A stretch of 64,000 bases of DNA, taken from NCBI RefSeq assembly GCF_003391055.1, contig NZ_QUAJ01000020.1:1-64000 (forward strand), read 5' to 3'. How positions within the stretch are numbered: the stretch's first letter is position 1; each line of letters opens with the position of its first letter. The notes under the pieces were generated by a model. The model had not been told where the DNA came from. It ran no database searches and worked only from the letters and a program-made list of their open reading frames with translations. This document shows positions 44,810 through 53,880 of the stretch, one piece after another. The position numbers were made by a program, and so were the translations under genes. The DNA comes from Psychrilyobacter piezotolerans. Lineage in GTDB: Bacteria; Fusobacteriota; Fusobacteriia; Fusobacteriales; Fusobacteriaceae.

Positions 44810-46078
44810 ATGAAAAAAATATTAGCGTTAGTACTGTCGGTAATTTTATTGACTGCAGTAACAAGTACAGAGGCCATGGCTTTTTGGGGGAAGAAAGAAA
44901 AGAAGGAAAAACTGGTTGTATGGCTGCCGCCTATCGGGGAAAATGACAAGGTTGTGTGGGAACCGATTCTCAAAGAGTATGAAGAAGCAAACAATGTAGA
45001 TGTGGAATTAGAGATCATCCCGTGGGAAAACTATTCTGAAAAATATGCTGCCGGTATTGCTTCGGGGCAGGGACCGGACGTAGGATATATGTATGCTGAG
45101 ATGTTCCCGCAGTTTATAGAGATGGGAGCGGTTGAAGATCTTACACCTTACCTTACAAAGGAAGACTATGAAAAATATATATATATCCAACACGGAAAGA
45201 TGATGGGTGGTATGTATGGATTGGGGATAGAAGCAGCTAACCCTGCAGTAATCTACTACAACAAAGATATCCTTGCATCGATAGGAGAAGATGTTCCTGT
45301 GACATGGGAAGATTTCATAAGATGTGCAACAAAGGCTACCAAAGACACGGATAAAGACGGGAAAGCGGATCAATGGGGATTTTCTCAAGGATGGGGAGCA
45401 CCTTATTTTGGAGATCTGAACTGGAACTGGTATGGATTCCTTTGGCAGGCAGGGGGAGACATATTTAATGACGATTTGAAATCTGTAAGATTTAATGATA
45501 AAGCAGGAGTTAAAGCAGCTGAATTTTTAAGAGATTTGAAATTTAAATATGATGTACTGCCTCCATACTATATGGCACAGACCAATAAAGAGATGCTTCA
45601 GACAACATTTGGTCCTGGAAAATCATTATTTTCTATATTTTTATCTTCAGCAGCAGGAGAGATCTTAGATAAATCATTTCCTGACCTGAACTATGGAATA
45701 ATCCTTTCCCTTGAAGATGAGGATAAGGGAACTTTTGCATCGGTAGACCAGTTAGTACTTATGTCAGGTGCTAAAGATAAAAAATTAGCTTTTGGATTGA
45801 TCGAGCATATGCTAAGTACTGAATCTATGACTAAATTCCATAAACATCACCCAAGAGCACCAATTGCTGTGGGAGAGCCATACCAGGGAGATCCGAGACT
45901 GCAAAAGATGATCGAAACCCAAGAGGGAGTATATAGACCTCTTGTAGTGGGACCTCATGGAGTAGAGATATATGAATACCTTTGGAAACAGCTTCAAATG
46001 ATGATGGCCGGAGAAAAAAGTGCCAAAGAATCTTTAGATGAAGCAGCAGCGTATTCTAACAGATTGCTGGCTAAATAA
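44810..46078 (+). CDS. carbohydrate ABC transporter substrate-binding protein (family 1)
   Basis: 422 residues with a Sec-type signal peptide (MKKILALVLSVILLTAVTSTEAMA). Family 1 solute-binding fold: 'KLVVWLPPIGENDKVVWEPILKEYEEAN', 'GIASGQGPDVGYMYAEMFPQFIEMGAVEDLTPYL' and 'GMYGLGIEAANPAVIYYNKDIL' are the standard MalE/UgpB-like blocks. No lipobox is seen, so it is probably a soluble periplasmic protein. It is first in an operon with two permeases, an acetyltransferase and a DUF4091 protein. No ATPase gene is present, so a shared MsmK/MalK-type ATPase elsewhere in the genome is likely (known for this family). Confidence 0.93.
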   Translation: MKKILALVLSVILLTAVTSTEAMAFWGKKEKKEKLVVWLPPIGENDKVVWEPILKEYEEANNVDVELEIIPWENYSEKYAAGIASGQGPDVGYMYAEMFPQFIEMGAVEDLTPYLTKEDYEKYIYIQHGKMMGGMYGLGIEAANPAVIYYNKDILASIGEDVPVTWEDFIRCATKATKDTDKDGKADQWGFSQGWGAPYFGDLNWNWYGFLWQAGGDIFNDDLKSVRFNDKAGVKAAEFLRDLKFKYDVLPPYYMAQTNKEMLQTTFGPGKSLFSIFLSSAAGEILDKSFPDLNYGIILSLEDEDKGTFASVDQLVLMSGAKDKKLAFGLIEHMLSTESMTKFHKHHPRAPIAVGEPYQGDPRLQKMIETQEGVYRPLVVGPHGVEIYEYLWKQLQMMMAGEKSAKESLDEAAAYSNRLLAK

Positions 46079-46091
46079 TAAGGAGCTGGAT

Positions 46092-47027
46092 ATGCAGAAT
46101 GTAGAAATTCTTTTGATCGATGAAAAACCTAAGAAAAGATTTTGCATAAAAAGATTAGCAGGTAAAGGGAAGCCCTATGGTTTTATAGGGCCCCTCAGCC
46201 TCCTACTGTTTACTTTTTATGTGATTCCTATCTTTCTTTCAATATACTTTAGTTTTACAGACTACAACATCATAAAAAAACCAGGGTTTATAGGACTTTC
46301 AAACTATAGAGATCTTCTTTTGGATGAAACCTTTAAGGCATCTATAAAAAATACTTTCATATTCACATTGGGAGTAGTACCGGCTCAGACCATCTTCTCT
46401 TTATTCATGGCCAGCTGGCTGGTAAGCAGGGGAAAAAGCAGGCTGACAGAATTTGTAAAGGGAGCCATGTTTATTCCTGTGATCTCTTCTATGGTATTGG
46501 TAAGTATTGTATGGAGGATACTGTTAAATGGAGAAGGATCTCCCCTCAATATGATCCTTAATATTTTGAATATAACTCAGCCTAACTGGCTGGGAGATTC
46601 CTCTATAGTGTTATTTGTTCTTATGGGAATAACAGTATGGAAGAATACAGGTTATTTTATGATCCTTTATATAGCCGGATTGATGGAAATACCTAAAAAC
46701 TATACAGAGGCTGCCAGGGTAGACGGGGCAGGGAGATGGAGGGTTTTTTATCATATAACCCTGCCGTTGCTGAAACCTACAACAATAATGGTAGTTTTTT
46801 TAGGGATGGTATGGTCCCTTCAAACCTTTGATCTTATCTATACCCTGACGGGAGGAGGGCCGGGAAATGCTTCCATGACCCTGGTACTTCATATATATAA
46901 CAATGCCTTCAAAAATTTTAATGCAGGATATGCAATGACAATAGCCAATATACTGCTTTTCTTTTCGGCCATGGCGGCAATAGTCCAGAAAAGTTTTTTA
47001 AAAAAAGAAAAATCAGAAGTTTATTAG
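46092..47027 (+). CDS. carbohydrate ABC transporter permease (MalF/UgpA type)
   Basis: 311 residues from ATG 46092 with AAGGAG seven bases before; the longer frame from 46038 lies inside the binding protein gene. Six hydrophobic helices, first at ~35-60. The EAA loop 'EAARVDGAGRWRVFYHITLPLLKP' (~208-231) contacts the ATPase. Typical N-terminal cytoplasmic extension and 'GPLSLLLFTFYVIPIFLSIYFSF'. It pairs with the next gene. Confidence 0.93.
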   Translation: MQNVEILLIDEKPKKRFCIKRLAGKGKPYGFIGPLSLLLFTFYVIPIFLSIYFSFTDYNIIKKPGFIGLSNYRDLLLDETFKASIKNTFIFTLGVVPAQTIFSLFMASWLVSRGKSRLTEFVKGAMFIPVISSMVLVSIVWRILLNGEGSPLNMILNILNITQPNWLGDSSIVLFVLMGITVWKNTGYFMILYIAGLMEIPKNYTEAARVDGAGRWRVFYHITLPLLKPTTIMVVFLGMVWSLQTFDLIYTLTGGGPGNASMTLVLHIYNNAFKNFNAGYAMTIANILLFFSAMAAIVQKSFLKKEKSEVY

Positions 47028-47036
47028 GAGGAAAGG

Positions 47037-47837
47037 ATGAAAAAACAACTAGGCAGGCTGATTTTAATATTAATCTCCAGCTTTATGATAATTCCATTTC
47101 TCTATATGTTTATGACATCTCTAAGGGTAACTTATACGGCTTATAACTTTAAGTTTGCCTTAGATGATCTGACACTGAAAAATTACAGGGAAATTTTTTA
47201 TAACACAAGTTTCATTATTTATTTTTTAAACAGCTTATTCATCTCTCTCAGCGGAGTGGTATTAAATGTGGTATTCAGTTCCATGGCGGGCTATGCCTTT
47301 GCCAAACTTGAATTTAAGGGGAGGGAAAAAATATTTTTCTTCATGTTATTGACCCTTATCATACCTTCCCAGGTAACCCTCCTGCCCCTCTATGTAATAA
47401 TGAGACACCTGGGGTGGTTAAATACTTATATGGCATTAATACTTCCCCTGCCAACTGCTGTGGGAGTATTTATAATGAGGCAGAGTATCTTAAAAATTCC
47501 AAGAGATCTCATGGATTCTGCCAGAATAGACGGCTGTTCGGAATTTAGAATATTTATGGAGATTGTTCTGCCCCTTATAAGGCCGGCAATAATAGCTCTT
47601 TCAATATTCACATTTGTAGGGGCATGGAATGAATTTTTATGGCCCCTCATAGCTACCACCTCAAATTCCATGAGAACTCTTACGGTAGGTATGGCCAGTA
47701 TGAATGCCCAGTATACTGTGAATTACGGACTGGTCATGGCGGGAGCCACCATGACGTTTTTGCCTTCATTTATATTTTATATTCTCCTTCAGAGGCAGTT
47801 TGAAGAGGGGGTGGCATTATCGGGATTAAAGGGATAG
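47037..47837 (+). CDS. carbohydrate ABC transporter permease (MalG/UgpE type)
   Basis: 266 residues, AGGAGG site. Six helices; the EAA loop is 'DSARIDGCSEFRIFMEIVLPLIRPAI' (~158-183), where the usual EAA is DSA. 'IPSQVTLLPLYVIMRHLGW' precedes it, as in the family. The C-terminus ends 'FEEGVALSGLKG', the classical MalG end. It starts nine bases after the first permease. Confidence 0.93.
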   Translation: MKKQLGRLILILISSFMIIPFLYMFMTSLRVTYTAYNFKFALDDLTLKNYREIFYNTSFIIYFLNSLFISLSGVVLNVVFSSMAGYAFAKLEFKGREKIFFFMLLTLIIPSQVTLLPLYVIMRHLGWLNTYMALILPLPTAVGVFIMRQSILKIPRDLMDSARIDGCSEFRIFMEIVLPLIRPAIIALSIFTFVGAWNEFLWPLIATTSNSMRTLTVGMASMNAQYTVNYGLVMAGATMTFLPSFIFYILLQRQFEEGVALSGLKG

Positions 47838-47872
47838 AAACTATAGAAATAAGAGGAACAAAGGAAGATGAA

Positions 47873-48946
47873 TTGACAGAGGTAATCAATCTTATAAACC
47901 AGGTATTCAGGACGGGAAGGGGAAATCTTCCACACACCATGGAGAAGGAATTTCCCCTGCTGCTTTCCCCTGAAAATGCAGGAAATATGAGGATAATAAA
48001 AGAGGAGAAAATGATAATTTCCGTGGTGAATTATCTCCCCAGAAAGATCCTCATAGAAGGAACCCCTGTATCGGCAGGATCCATAGGAGGTGTATGCACC
48101 CATTCTGACCATAGAGGGAAAGGGTATTCTTCAAGAATTTTAAAAGATGTGGAGAAGAGAATGAGGGAGACAGGAGTAAATCTCTGCCTCATATCCGGTA
48201 CGAGAAATCTGTATAAAAAATGGGGAGCTGAAAGGGTGAAAAACTGCAGGAGATACAGGATTTCAGCAGGTCTTCCCCATCTGAAATATATTGTAAGAGA
48301 ATACAAAAAAGAGGACCTTTTGTTCCTGAAGAAGATCTATAACTCCCGGGGAACCAGATATTTGAGACCGGGAACGGATTTTGAAATTCTTCTAGATTCA
48401 GGAACCTTTCCCTTTGGGGATACATCGTATAAGAAATATGTATTGGAAGACGAAAATGGCCTAAGGGGATATATTATCCTGAAAAAAACACATGAAAAAA
48501 TAGAAGTAAAGGAAGCAGGGGGAGAGAAGAGTGAAGTTTTTGATGCCCTGGCTTTTCTGGGAACCCAGCTGGGAGTAGAGGGGATAGACTATGTTCTCAC
48601 AGATGGAGAAAGGGCTCCTCTTGGGTACCCGGGAGGAGAAGAGTTTCTTTCAGGAACTCTGAAAATAATAGACTTCGTGGGATTCATGGGGGAGTTGAGA
48701 CCATATTTGGAACAATATTTTCCTCATGAAGGGTTAAGTCTTTTTAAAGCTGAAGAAGCAGACGGGAAATATCGGCTGAGTTTAGGTTCGGAAAAATTGG
48801 AGATAGAGTCCCATAAGGAACTTCTTAAATTAATTTTTGAGAAAAAAGAAAAGAAAAAAGAAAAAAATATGGGAAAATTGGAAGAATTGATAGACACGAT
48901 ATTTCCCCTTCCCTTTCCGTGGACAGAAAATTTAAATTATCAATAG
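47873..48946 (+). CDS. GNAT-family N-acetyltransferase
   Basis: 357 residues from a TTG with AAAGGAAG upstream. The same frame stays open to the left through the end of the permease gene ('GIKGIETIEIRGTKEDELTEV'), with no ATG/GTG, so the true start may be an ATT or ATA nearer 47816-47834 and the given start is tentative. The acetyl-CoA site is 'GGVCTHSDHRGKGYSSRILKDVEKRM' (R-G-x-G-Y, ~75-100). The N-terminal part is a GNAT domain; the rest resembles the two-domain enhanced-intracellular-survival-like GNAT proteins. It is found with sugar ABC genes, so it may modify an amino sugar (inference). Confidence 0.8.
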   Translation: MTEVINLINQVFRTGRGNLPHTMEKEFPLLLSPENAGNMRIIKEEKMIISVVNYLPRKILIEGTPVSAGSIGGVCTHSDHRGKGYSSRILKDVEKRMRETGVNLCLISGTRNLYKKWGAERVKNCRRYRISAGLPHLKYIVREYKKEDLLFLKKIYNSRGTRYLRPGTDFEILLDSGTFPFGDTSYKKYVLEDENGLRGYIILKKTHEKIEVKEAGGEKSEVFDALAFLGTQLGVEGIDYVLTDGERAPLGYPGGEEFLSGTLKIIDFVGFMGELRPYLEQYFPHEGLSLFKAEEADGKYRLSLGSEKLEIESHKELLKLIFEKKEKKKEKNMGKLEELIDTIFPLPFPWTENLNYQ

Positions 48947-48955
48947 GAGAAATCG

Positions 48956-50671
48956 ATGAATATTCAATATAAACTTTATAATTCAGCATTTAAACACATA
49001 GACGGCAGAGATCTACCAAAGGAAGAAAAATTAAATTTAAGGGTGTTAAAGGGTGAAAAATTTGCATTTCAGATAGCGTTAACTAGTGAAGAAAATATAC
49101 TGCTTTCCCTTGGATCTTATAACCATATAGGTTACAGGGGGCTGAAAAAAAGAATAAGGATAGACCTGGAAAAAAGAGAAAACGCAGACCTTAAGGGATA
49201 TTTTCTGGGATATGTATTGGATGATGATTCAAAGACCCTCATAACAGATCCCATACTAAAGAAGGAGTATTTATACAACGAGGTAGATAAACCGACTATG
49301 ATATGGGTAGAGGGAAAAGTGGATAAAGAATATTGTGGAGATAATCTGAATATTGCCATAAATTTATTCAGTCAGGAAGGTTACGATACGGAAATAAAAA
49401 AGCAGGTCATAAACCTGGATGTGACTGTAGCAGATGAAGTGCTGCCTGAATTGAAAGAATCCGATTTTCATCTGGATCTCTGGCAGCACCTTTCATCCTG
49501 GGCAAGGATGTATCAGGTGGAATTTTGGAGTGATGATCACTTTAAGATAATAGAAAATTATACAGCAGAACTGGCTTCAATGGGAGAAAAGGTAATTACT
49601 GTGGTAGCTTCTGATTTTTCCTGGGAGGGACAGGGATGTTTCCAGGTGGAGGAAAATCCTTCAAACCTTTTTGAGCATAATATTATAGGAGTGAAAAAAA
49701 ATCTGGCAGGGAAGATCCAATGTGACTTTACAGCCCTTGAGAGGTATCTGGATATCTGCTTTAAATATGGGATGGAAAAGGAAATCGATATCTTCGGCCT
49801 TCTGGCAAGCTGGCAGAGGACGGATTTTGGAAACCCTCTAAAGGACTACGATGACTATATAAGGATAAGTTTCTTTTCAGAAGAAAGGGGAACTTATGGT
49901 TATATAGACAATAAAAAAGAGCTGGGAGAATATATCTATCAGGTATTTAAATTTTTTAGTGAGAAGAACCTCATGGACAGGGTAAGGGTAATCAGTGATA
50001 TGCCTAAGAACCCGGAGTCCTTTAAAAAATGGTCAAAATTTTTAAAGGATTCAGCAAAAATGGATCTTCTTATAAAAATGGCCCTCCATGAAGATAGTTT
50101 TACCGAAAGACTGGATGGGATTACAGATATATCTCTGTCCCTGCCTCTATTATTGAAAAGTAAAAATATTTTAAGTGAGATAGAGGAAAAAATTCTAGGA
50201 AAATTAACCTGGTATGTCTGCTGGTTCCCGGATAAACTAAATCACTTTATAAGTTCACCCCTTATGGAGAGCAGGCTCACAGGATGGTATTCCTACTATA
50301 TGGGACTCAACGGATTTTTAAGATGGGACTATGCCCTCTGGACAAGCAGGCCCTTTGAAAATATCAGCTATAAATATCCAAGATGGAAGGCAGGAGACAT
50401 GTTCTTTGTCTATCCCGGGAAAGATATGAAACCCGTAAGATCCATAAGATGGGAAAATCTCAGGTTTGGAATTCAGGATCAGGAGATTATGAAGATGGCT
50501 GAAAGGAAGATGAGCAGGGAAAAAATAAATGAGCTTTTAATGGAAGTTTTAGGAGATAAAAAGGATACGAAAGCTACGGAAGAATTTTCTGTAGAGATGG
50601 ATTATTCTCTGGACTATGAAAAATATATGAAAATAAAAAATCAGCTTATAGAGGTATTAACTGATAACTAA
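48956..50671 (+). CDS. DUF4091/GH123-like glycoside-processing protein
   Basis: 571 residues, GGAGAA site, no signal peptide. The C-terminal third carries the DUF4091 pattern of GH123-type proteins: 'GLNGFLRWDYALWTSRPFENISYKYPRWKAGDMFFVYPG' and 'SIRWENLRFGIQDQEIMKMAE'. The middle 'FHLDLWQHLSSWARMYQVEFWS' and 'IDIFGLLASW' fit the (beta/alpha)8 barrel of that family. GH123 enzymes release N-acetylgalactosamine; the activity of cytoplasmic homologues like this is not settled. As the last gene of the operon it probably processes the imported saccharide. The catalytic Asp-Glu pair of GH123 could not be placed with certainty. Confidence 0.75.
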   Translation: MNIQYKLYNSAFKHIDGRDLPKEEKLNLRVLKGEKFAFQIALTSEENILLSLGSYNHIGYRGLKKRIRIDLEKRENADLKGYFLGYVLDDDSKTLITDPILKKEYLYNEVDKPTMIWVEGKVDKEYCGDNLNIAINLFSQEGYDTEIKKQVINLDVTVADEVLPELKESDFHLDLWQHLSSWARMYQVEFWSDDHFKIIENYTAELASMGEKVITVVASDFSWEGQGCFQVEENPSNLFEHNIIGVKKNLAGKIQCDFTALERYLDICFKYGMEKEIDIFGLLASWQRTDFGNPLKDYDDYIRISFFSEERGTYGYIDNKKELGEYIYQVFKFFSEKNLMDRVRVISDMPKNPESFKKWSKFLKDSAKMDLLIKMALHEDSFTERLDGITDISLSLPLLLKSKNILSEIEEKILGKLTWYVCWFPDKLNHFISSPLMESRLTGWYSYYMGLNGFLRWDYALWTSRPFENISYKYPRWKAGDMFFVYPGKDMKPVRSIRWENLRFGIQDQEIMKMAERKMSREKINELLMEVLGDKKDTKATEEFSVEMDYSLDYEKYMKIKNQLIEVLTDN

Positions 50672-50674
50672 TAA

Positions 50675-51013
50675 GATTTAGCCGCGAATTGCACAAAAAA
50701 ATACCAAAATGGCGTGAGGGGTCAGAGGTTCTTAACGCCCCCTTTAGTTCCCCCTCGATCCACGAGTATTTAGAATTTAATCGATTGAGTAGATTCTAAA
50801 ATGTAGTCAAAGTGGGGGTAAGACTTTAAGGAAAGAAATAAAAACATTGGACACGGAGATACACAGAGGGATTATACGAAGAATATACGAGTATTAATTT
50901 TTTTCATCCTCCGTGCAGCTCTATGACCACTGTGTCTCTGCGTTGTATATTGATTAGTGTAGATTAGTGGCAAAAAGGTTTGAAGTTTTAAATCTGTGTC
51001 AAAAAAAGTTTAA
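50675..51013. repeat. dispersed intergenic repeat region
   Basis: No gene. 'GCCGCGAATTGCAC' at the left and 'GATTAGTGTAGATTAGTGGCAAAAAGG' near 50953 form degraded inverted ends of the widespread 'cacgaattacac' type repeat. 'CACGGAGATACACAGAG' (50858) and 'CACTGTGTCTCTGCG' (50929) recall 21128-21206. It ends in CTGTGTCAAAAAAA just before the saoT ribosome site. Confidence 0.65.
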
Positions 51014-51027
51014 AAAGGAGTAGAATT

Positions 51028-51267
51028 ATGAAAGAAAGAATAGAATTTATCAACGCATGTCCATGATGCACTAAGTTTGAGGTCTTCGTGAAAGATTATG
51101 CTAAAAAAAAAGGAATAACAGCTAAAATTTATAAGGCAGGAAAAGATTTCGGTTATTTAAAAAAATACGGAGCTGTAATGAAATCAATACTTATTATCAA
51201 TGAAACCAAAAAATACCAGACACTTTCCGAAGAGATAATAAAAAAAGCAATAGATGAGGCGGTTTAA
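51028..51267 (+). CDS. saoT: thioredoxin-like selenoprotein with CPUC motif (SaoT-like)
   Basis: 79 residues if the UGA at 51064-51066 is read as selenocysteine (residue 13), giving Cys-Pro-Sec-Cys right after the first beta strand (IEFINA), exactly the redox site of a small glutaredoxin/thioredoxin fold. The frame then stays open to TAA at 51265 ('KFEVFVKDYAKKKGITAKIYKAGKDF…GAVMKSILIIN'), including the cis-Pro-region equivalent. A SECIS-like hairpin with apical loop GGTCT (51081-51085), the same loop as in E. coli fdhF, lies 15 bases after the UGA. AAAGGAG precedes the ATG. I recall this protein under the NCBI name SaoT. It probably reduces or passes a thiophilic metal species within the system. 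It is the first gene of the operon, one base before the permease. Confidence 0.85.
51081..51085 (+). promoter_or_regulatory. SECIS-like apical loop of saoT
   Basis: GGTCT loop closed by GA/TC and a TTT/GAA helix with a two-base GT bulge (51076-51092), 15 bases after the UGA. The stem is short and the bulge side differs from E. coli. Confidence 0.5.
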
Positions 51268-51268
51268 A

Positions 51269-52330
51269 ATGATAAAGTTTTTAGAAGAAATATTGAGGAG
51301 TTCATTTGAGATTTTAAATTCAGCTTCTATCTGGCTGATATTCAGCTTTTTACTGGCCGGATTTTTAAGAAATATCCTGAATCCTTTGAAATTTCAAAAG
51401 ATGCTTGGGAATACAAAACTATCTTCAATCCTTAAAAGTACATTATCTGGAATGCTCCTTCCCATATGCAGCTGTGGAGTTATCCCTCTGGGTATGAGCA
51501 TGTATTTTTCAGGAGCTTATCTGGGGCCTGTTTTAGCCTTTATGACATCAACCCCTATGATTAATCCTGTGGCAGTTTTACTTGCTTTTGGACTGCTGGG
51601 GCCTGAGATAGCCGGAATCTATGTTTTGACAGGTTTCTGTCTGCCTTTTTTAATAGGGATAATCGGGAATAAATTTGGGAAAGATGAACTTCATGCCCCC
51701 GGTATGGATGAGTTTATCCAAGCTGATTATGACGACAGTAGAAGTTTTAAGGAAAAAATTATAGACGGTTTTAACTGGGCATTCAATGATTTGGCCCTTG
51801 TTGTAAGTAAATATGTGATCTTAGGTATGGTTATGGCCGGATTTTTATTTACCGTTTTTCCCAAGGGTTATATTGAAAAATACCTGGGAGACCCCAGTGT
51901 GCTTTCTCTGGGGAGCATAACCATTTTGGCGATGATAATGTATGTGTGTGCTGTCGGTCATATTCCCTTTATTGCTGCCCTTGTTGCCAGCGGAGCTGCT
52001 CCCGGTGTAGCCGTTACATTTTTAATGGCAGGGACTGCAACAAATTTACCTGAATTACTCAGTATGTATAAACTCATGGGGAAAAGAACCGTTATAATCT
52101 ATTCCTTAACAATGGTTATGTCATCTCTGGGAGTGGGATATTTAACCAATATTTTATTGGTGGATTTTAAACCAGTCATTGACTTCAATAAAAATTTAGG
52201 TTCTATCGAAGCTGCCAATATCCTGCTCATTGAGCCGCCGGAATATATTAAATATCTGTGTTCTCTGATGATTATTTTATTGGCAGCAAGGGCTATTTTA
52301 CCTGCAATAAAGGAGAGGGTGATGGCATGA
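51269..52330 (+). CDS. saoE: ArsP/DUF318-family permease (SaoE-like)
   Basis: 353 residues from ATG 51269, one base after the saoT stop; the ATG 15 bases earlier lies inside saoT. Eight or more hydrophobic helices. 'LLPICSCGVIPLGMSMYFSGAYLGPVLAFMTSTPMINPVA' (~63-102) is the hallmark of DUF318 permeases such as ArsP, with the C67-S-C69 pair in a helix. 'GTATNLPELLSMYKLMG' repeats the second signature. ArsP exports trivalent organoarsenicals (established). In this operon it most likely exports an organometal(loid) or metal product; NCBI names this neighbourhood member SaoE. It overlaps the next gene by four bases. Confidence 0.85.
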   Translation: MIKFLEEILRSSFEILNSASIWLIFSFLLAGFLRNILNPLKFQKMLGNTKLSSILKSTLSGMLLPICSCGVIPLGMSMYFSGAYLGPVLAFMTSTPMINPVAVLLAFGLLGPEIAGIYVLTGFCLPFLIGIIGNKFGKDELHAPGMDEFIQADYDDSRSFKEKIIDGFNWAFNDLALVVSKYVILGMVMAGFLFTVFPKGYIEKYLGDPSVLSLGSITILAMIMYVCAVGHIPFIAALVASGAAPGVAVTFLMAGTATNLPELLSMYKLMGKRTVIIYSLTMVMSSLGVGYLTNILLVDFKPVIDFNKNLGSIEAANILLIEPPEYIKYLCSLMIILLAARAILPAIKERVMA

Positions 52331-52800
52331 AAAAAAAAATAAAATTTACTAAATCAAATGCCGCCTTCCTTTTTATATTTTTTATCGGATTTATTTTTTA
52401 TATGTATTCTTCAAAGGAAGTATCTCAAGAAAATTATGAAAATATAGACAAAAAAAATCCACTATTAAAAATATTTCAAAGTGAATACTCAAATAAGGTT
52501 ATTCTCATGAAAGAGGGGGACATCACAAATGACGGGATTGAAGACTTAATAGTCATCTATGATATATCTAAATCGGAAAAAGGAATGGTTGTTGTTCTGG
52601 GGGGAGAAAATAAATTAACTAATAGTGTAAAAGCCCCCATAGAAAGACAGAGTATCAGATTTAAAAATATCGATGAAAAAAATGAAATGGAATTTGTAGT
52701 TTCAGGCTATAGGGGAAGTAAACTGGGCTACGGAATATATAGAATAGAAAATAACAGAATCATAGATCTCTTTGGAGAGGGTATGGATCAATGCTGTTAA
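52327..52800 (+). CDS. saoC: membrane-anchored protein with Cys-Cys C-terminus (SaoC-like)
   Basis: 157 residues from ATG 52327, overlapping the permease stop (ATGA). A single helix at ~12-30 (AAFLFIFFIGFIFYMYSS) anchors it, leaving the rest outside the inner membrane. Residues ~60-85 'KEGDITNDGIEDLIVIYD' look like an FG-GAP or calcium-loop strand pair. The chain ends exactly in '…GEGMDQCC', so a vicinal Cys pair sits at the free C-terminus. I recall NCBI's 'Cys-Cys-COOH (seleno)protein SaoC', where some members end Cys-Sec; here it is Cys-Cys and there is no UGA. A flexible thiol pair would suit delivery of a soft metal ion (inference). Confidence 0.82.
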   Translation: MKKKIKFTKSNAAFLFIFFIGFIFYMYSSKEVSQENYENIDKKNPLLKIFQSEYSNKVILMKEGDITNDGIEDLIVIYDISKSEKGMVVVLGGENKLTNSVKAPIERQSIRFKNIDEKNEMEFVVSGYRGSKLGYGIYRIENNRIIDLFGEGMDQCC

Positions 52801-52825
52801 ATAAATAAAAAAAAGGAGAAAAAGA

Positions 52826-53878
52826 ATGAAAAAATTTATACTAGGCTTATCATTACTGGCATTAATAGGGTGTGGTGAAAAAAAGGAAGAGGATTATACT
52901 GTTAAACTGGGGTACTATAACTGTGATCATATGACTGCATCGGTTATTGCTAAAGATGCTGGGATATTTGAGGATATGGGACTTTCGGTAGACATCAGCG
53001 GAAACGGAAAGGTCCCTCAGGCAATGGCTGCCGGACAGATGGATGTAGGATATATTGGAGTTAACAATGTATTCAGATCACAGCTTAAAGGTGCACCCCT
53101 TGTAATAGGGTCAAATAACCATAAAGGGGGGTCATATTACCTGGTTGTTGCAAATGATGTAGAAAAACCTGAAGATTTAATCGGTGAAAAACTTGCCATA
53201 GGTACCCATCCAGAAAGATCAACCGGATGGACTCAAATTGCTAAAAGTTTAAACCTTCCTGTAGACGGAAAAAATTATCAGGGGATTGATATCGGTTCAT
53301 CAACTGATGCGTTGACAGCTCTTAGAATGGGAGAAATCAAAGGTTTTACAGCATGTGATCCATGGGCATCAATGGCGGAATATCAAGGCATTGGAAAGAT
53401 TATGGGAACTGAAAATAAACTGTTAAACGATAAATGGGGGGTCTGCTGTACATACACTTTGAACAAAAAATTTATCGAAGAACATAGAGATTTGGCTAAA
53501 AAAATGATCTTAGCCCATGCAAAAGCTATTGAATATATCTATGAAAATCCATTGAAGTCAGCTAAGATTTTTGCCGATAACTACAATGTTCCTTTGGAAG
53601 TTGCTGTGAGTACAATCTATAAAAAAACCGTAGGAGAGGGAAGGACTTTAACGTGGAAACTGGATCCTCAGGAAATTAAAAATGAATTGGAATGGGCACA
53701 GGAAAGCGGCTTCACTCCAAAAGAAGTTAAATATGAAAATATTGTAGATGAATCAATCTATAATGAAGCTGATGTGCCTGATTTTGATAAGTTCATAGCG
53801 GAAAAAGTCGAGAAGAATTTTCCATTGGGCATGAATTATGACTCATGGTATGCAAAAGCTCAGGAATTAGATAAATAA
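52826..53878 (+). CDS. saoX: Cys-bearing ABC substrate-binding lipoprotein (SaoX-like)
   Basis: 350 residues, AAAGGAG site. Lipobox 'LLALIGC' (Cys16). SsuA/TauA/NMT1-type fold: 'VKLGYYNCDHMTASVIAKDAGIFEDMGLSV', 'MAAGQMDVGYIGVN', 'GEKLAIGTHPERSTGW' and 'TALRMGEIKGFTACDPWAS'. Where relatives carry residues contacting sulfonates or nitriles, this one has Cys33 in YNCDH, Cys177 in ACDPW and the pair Cys207-Cys208 in WGVCC, so three cysteine positions face the expected ligand cleft. That suggests binding of a thiophilic metal compound (inference). Recalled NCBI name SaoX. It lies 25 bases after saoC and two bases before the next gene. Confidence 0.87.
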   Translation: MKKFILGLSLLALIGCGEKKEEDYTVKLGYYNCDHMTASVIAKDAGIFEDMGLSVDISGNGKVPQAMAAGQMDVGYIGVNNVFRSQLKGAPLVIGSNNHKGGSYYLVVANDVEKPEDLIGEKLAIGTHPERSTGWTQIAKSLNLPVDGKNYQGIDIGSSTDALTALRMGEIKGFTACDPWASMAEYQGIGKIMGTENKLLNDKWGVCCTYTLNKKFIEEHRDLAKKMILAHAKAIEYIYENPLKSAKIFADNYNVPLEVAVSTIYKKTVGEGRTLTWKLDPQEIKNELEWAQESGFTPKEVKYENIVDESIYNEADVPDFDKFIAEKVEKNFPLGMNYDSWYAKAQELDK

Positions 53879-53880
53879 AA

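Noticed and set aside
46038-46091. N-terminal extension of the first sugar permease
   Set aside because: It lies entirely inside the binding-protein gene, lacks a ribosome site, while ATG 46092 has AAGGAG at good spacing.
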